DNA of 7,510 nt from an uncultured Ruminococcus sp. Its GTDB lineage: Bacteria > Bacillota > Clostridia > Oscillospirales > CAG-272. Shown here in pieces: positions 5,038 to 7,510 of this stretch (its first letter is position 1; every line of letters begins with the position of its first letter). The translations under genes were made by a program, and so were the position numbers. Location of the stretch: positions 1 to 7,510 of the forward strand of contig CADBPA010000143.1 in assembly GCA_902796505.1 (NCBI GenBank), given 5' to 3'. The notes under the pieces were generated by a model. That model did not search any database. It was not told the DNA's origin and saw nothing but the letters and a program-made list of their open reading frames with translations.

Positions 5038-7510
5038 TTATTTTGCTTTTTCCGAAGCAATTTCAGACAAAGCCGCCAATAGCTTCTCCTTTTCGCCGCT
5101 TCCTGTCGTGTTCATGCGCAGCAAAGGAATATCATTCTTTTGAAAAATCGAATCTTTTACATTGTCTCTTTCCATCTGCTTTTCAACGCTATGATAGCGA
5201 TATCCATCCACTTCTACCGCCAGCGCCGGCCGATGTGTCACCTTTGAAAAAATGAGAAAATCCACGTGAGAAAGCGCGTTGGAAACGAAGGCTGTTTCGC
5301 GTTCGTTCAAGCAGTCTGTCTTCCGAAAAATCATATAAAGCGGAACGTGCATGACAACGTCATATGTCGTGAAACGGTTCATAGCAAGCACGTCCTTGAT
5401 CAGTGCGTACATAAGATTTTCGCTGTCCACATCGGCGACTCTTCCGTATTTGCGAAGAATTTCAGTGCGCGATGCGGCGTAATCGCGATATAAATTATCG
5501 AAAACCGAACGCACGTTGCTTTGTATAATTTCGTGGTTATGATATTGAATATATTCGATCAATTCATGAATCGGCGATTCCATATCGTTATGGTTTCCAT
5601 CAGTTACCACGATAAATTGATCCATTGCGCGAGAAACTGCAACGTTCAAACGGTTGGGATCAGAAACAAAATCTCCGATTTCATTGTCCACCGTAGAAAA
5701 AATAATTGTTTTTCTTTCCTGTCCCTGAAATTTATCGGCGGTATCCGCTTTGACTGAAGTATGCGAAAAAACACTTTGCAAAGCGTTCGCTTGATTACGA
5801 TAAGGCGTAACGATTCCCACCGAGTTATCATAAAGATTCAAGTGCTGTTCGGGAATAACCTCATTCAAAATGACGTCAATCTGCCTCTGATTCATATGAT
5901 TTCTCGCGTGATTTCCCTGCACGGTACGGTACACCATAAGAGGCGGTCGTTCGGTTTGGGATTCGGTCAACACAATCAGTTTATTATCATAAAATCTTTG
6001 GTTGCAAAATCCGATGATTTCGGGATGGCAACGGTAATGTTCCCGCAGCATCACGCGAGGCGCGTCGGGAAAAAGCGACACCGCCGCAGACAACAAACTC
6101 TGGCTGGAAAAGCGATAGGCCTCATTGAGAGAAAAAGATGCGAATATCCGGTCGGTAATTACCTTCTGCTCCTGCGTTACAACGTTTGGGAGTTGCTTCA
6201 AATCTCCTACGACCACTACCTTTTTGGCGCAGGAAAGTGCGAGAGCAGCTGTTACCAAATCCACTTGTGACGCCTCGTCGACAATCACGTAATCATAAAT
6301 AAATTTCGTGGAGAGACTCATGCGCAACGAATATGTCGTACTCAATACGACCGGATAATCTTTGATAAATTTTTCTGATTTTGAGCGCAAATCGGCCGCC
6401 TGATAATAATTGCGAATCGGATGGGCTCCATATCGCCGCTTCAACCCCGCTTTAAAGACCTTTAATGATAAAGCCGTATATTGTTTCATTTTTTCCTCAA
6501 AACAAAATGAGGAAAGATCGTTTTTCAATGCCTCAATCCGTGTTTTCAGTTCAGCAATTTTCCGATCATAGTACAATTTCCGCAGATGTGCCGTATTCTG
6601 TTCTGTACCATTCCTCCAAAAGCGAAAATTCTCTATTCCATATCGGATTTTCCATACAAGTTTTTTGATAAAATTCGGCTCTTTTTGATTTTTAACGTAA
6701 AACTCGTACTCGGCGGCAAAATTAAGAATTTTATTCGCATTGCTTCTTTTTGAAAAAGAAGGAAGATCGCCTTGAACACACAAACCGTTATAATAATCCT
6801 CAAAGTGACTTCTCTCCAGAGATAGCGCGCTCCATTCCGCAGTCAAAGCCGAAAGTTCATTCTGTTCTGCTAATTTTTCGTCTAGTTCCGATTCTGCATA
6901 ATATATTTTTTGCAATTCGGCACGGTCTGTTTCCCACGAGGACATATCCGGTAGATTGCAATTCTGAGACTCAATGAAGGCAGAACGATTCGATGCATTC
7001 CCGAGCGGAGCAGCAATGAAATCAACACCGTATTTTTTCAATTTTTCCAAAACGTTTGAAGTAGCGGAATTATTGCTTGAAACGACGGCAACGCTTTCCC
7101 CGGCTACAACTGCATTTGCAATAATATTCAGAATCGTTTGGGTTTTTCCTGTTCCGGGAGGTCCCTCTATGATGCTGATTTGATAACTGAGCGCATTTTC
7201 GACCGCCTTTTTCTGGCTTAAATTAAAGCCAAAAGGAAAAAAGAGAGGGTGGTCTTTTACATTTGGCGGGCATGCAAATCGCTTGCTTAAAAATGCCGCT
7301 AGAACGCTATCTTCCCTTACAAAATCAATTTTAGCATACTGATCGCTCAAAAGATTATGCTCATCAACGGTCAAACCGCATTTTTCCGCAATCGTCCTGA
7401 AATAGCGAAAACATTTTTCGGCGTCGGGCGAATTCAAAGCCGAATCAAGAACTTCGATCCGAGAAGATTGCGTGCATTCACTGCGACCGTTACGATATAT
7501 GATCCGACAC
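5038..7510 (-). CDS. Upf1/DNA2-like SF1 helicase with C-terminal DUF2726/DUF559-type nuclease domain (N-terminus cut by window edge)
   Basis: At least 823 codons are visible; the frame stays open to the right edge, so the true start is outside the window and the TTG at 7435-7437 is not a supported start. In visible-residue numbering, SF1 helicase motifs are: Walker A GPPGTGKT 116-123, Walker B VIVDEAS 408-414, motif III GDLKQLP 435-441, HYRCHPEI 491-498, TADKFQGQE 590-598 and NRLNVAVSRA 619-628. Between motifs Ia and II is a long insertion (about 190-350), Glu/Lys/Leu-rich and probably helical or coiled. The C-terminal part (about 695-810) looks like a restriction-endonuclease fold: VDFLIF 749-754 with Asp750, then EVDGYRYH 766-773 with Glu766 and Asp768, and a final PLLR strand. 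Such ATP-driven helicase-nuclease fusions often belong to phage defence. Lower GC than the downstream operon suggests transfer. Substrate (DNA or RNA) and partners are unknown. Confidence 0.88.
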   Translation of the reverse strand, partial: CRIIYRNGRSECTQSSRIEVLDSALNSPDAEKCFRYFRTIAEKCGLTVDEHNLLSDQYAKIDFVREDSVLAAFLSKRFACPPNVKDHPLFFPFGFNLSQKKAVENALSYQISIIEGPPGTGKTQTILNIIANAVVAGESVAVVSSNNSATSNVLEKLKKYGVDFIAAPLGNASNRSAFIESQNCNLPDMSSWETDRAELQKIYYAESELDEKLAEQNELSALTAEWSALSLERSHFEDYYNGLCVQGDLPSFSKRSNANKILNFAAEYEFYVKNQKEPNFIKKLVWKIRYGIENFRFWRNGTEQNTAHLRKLYYDRKIAELKTRIEALKNDLSSFCFEEKMKQYTALSLKVFKAGLKRRYGAHPIRNYYQAADLRSKSEKFIKDYPVVLSTTYSLRMSLSTKFIYDYVIVDEASQVDLVTAALALSCAKKVVVVGDLKQLPNVVTQEQKVITDRIFASFSLNEAYRFSSQSLLSAAVSLFPDAPRVMLREHYRCHPEIIGFCNQRFYDNKLIVLTESQTERPPLMVYRTVQGNHARNHMNQRQIDVILNEVIPEQHLNLYDNSVGIVTPYRNQANALQSVFSHTSVKADTADKFQGQERKTIIFSTVDNEIGDFVSDPNRLNVAVSRAMDQFIVVTDGNHNDMESPIHELIEYIQYHNHEIIQSNVRSVFDNLYRDYAASRTEILRKYGRVADVDSENLMYALIKDVLAMNRFTTYDVVMHVPLYMIFRKTDCLNERETAFVSNALSHVDFLIFSKVTHRPALAVEVDGYRYHSVEKQMERDNVKDSIFQKNDIPLLRMNTTGSGEKEKLLAALSEIASEKAK

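Noticed and set aside
7435..7437. TTG as the true start of the helicase gene
   Set aside because: The frame remains open for all 24 codons up to the window edge and I see no good ribosome-binding site in front of the TTG; the gene more likely continues beyond the window.
1..7510. CRISPR arrays, tRNA or rRNA genes, insertion sequences, tandem repeats
   Set aside because: Nothing of these kinds was seen by eye on either strand; almost all of the window is filled by the listed protein genes.

Overview
The window is a bacterial chromosomal segment in which every gene I can support lies on the minus strand. Read in the direction of transcription (right to left) the order is: a large helicase-nuclease gene entering from the right edge, then nrdR, yicC, remA (DUF370), rpoZ, priA, def and the first 13 codons of fmt. 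The series remA, rpoZ, priA, def, fmt, together with yicC/yloC, is the conserved housekeeping cluster of Bacillota (in Bacillus subtilis yloC-remA-gmk-rpoZ-coaBC-priA-def-fmt). RemA is essentially a Bacillota protein, so the host is most likely a Clostridia-type Bacillota. The core genes are GC-rich (one sampled line in priA is 75% GC). A named genus cannot be supported from the sequence.

Region 1 (about 1-4935) is a tight operon. Gaps are 20-45 bases and nrdR overlaps yicC by 8 bases. It joins deoxyribonucleotide-synthesis control (NrdR), RNA decay (YicC), a DNA-binding regulator (RemA), RNA polymerase omega, replication restart (PriA), and the formyl-methionine cycle (peptide deformylase and methionyl-tRNA formyltransferase). 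Two genes normally in this cluster are absent: gmk, expected between remA and rpoZ, and coaBC, expected between rpoZ and priA.

Region 2 (4936-5037) is an AT-rich gap of 102 bases. It holds a convincing sigma-A type promoter for the operon (perfect extended -10, 17-base spacer) and a perfect 8-base inverted repeat. The two arms of the repeat coincide with the -35 element and the nrdR ribosome-binding site.

Region 3 (5038-7510, open at the right edge) encodes at least 823 residues of an Upf1/DNA2-like superfamily 1 helicase. It carries a long predicted helical/coiled insertion and a C-terminal restriction-endonuclease-like domain of the DUF2726/DUF559 type. Its base composition is clearly lower in GC than the operon (two sampled lines give 33% and 48%), suggesting horizontal acquisition. 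The architecture fits anti-phage or mobile-element defence, but the N-terminus and any partner genes lie outside the window, so a defence role is inference. It is the best candidate here for something not yet well described.
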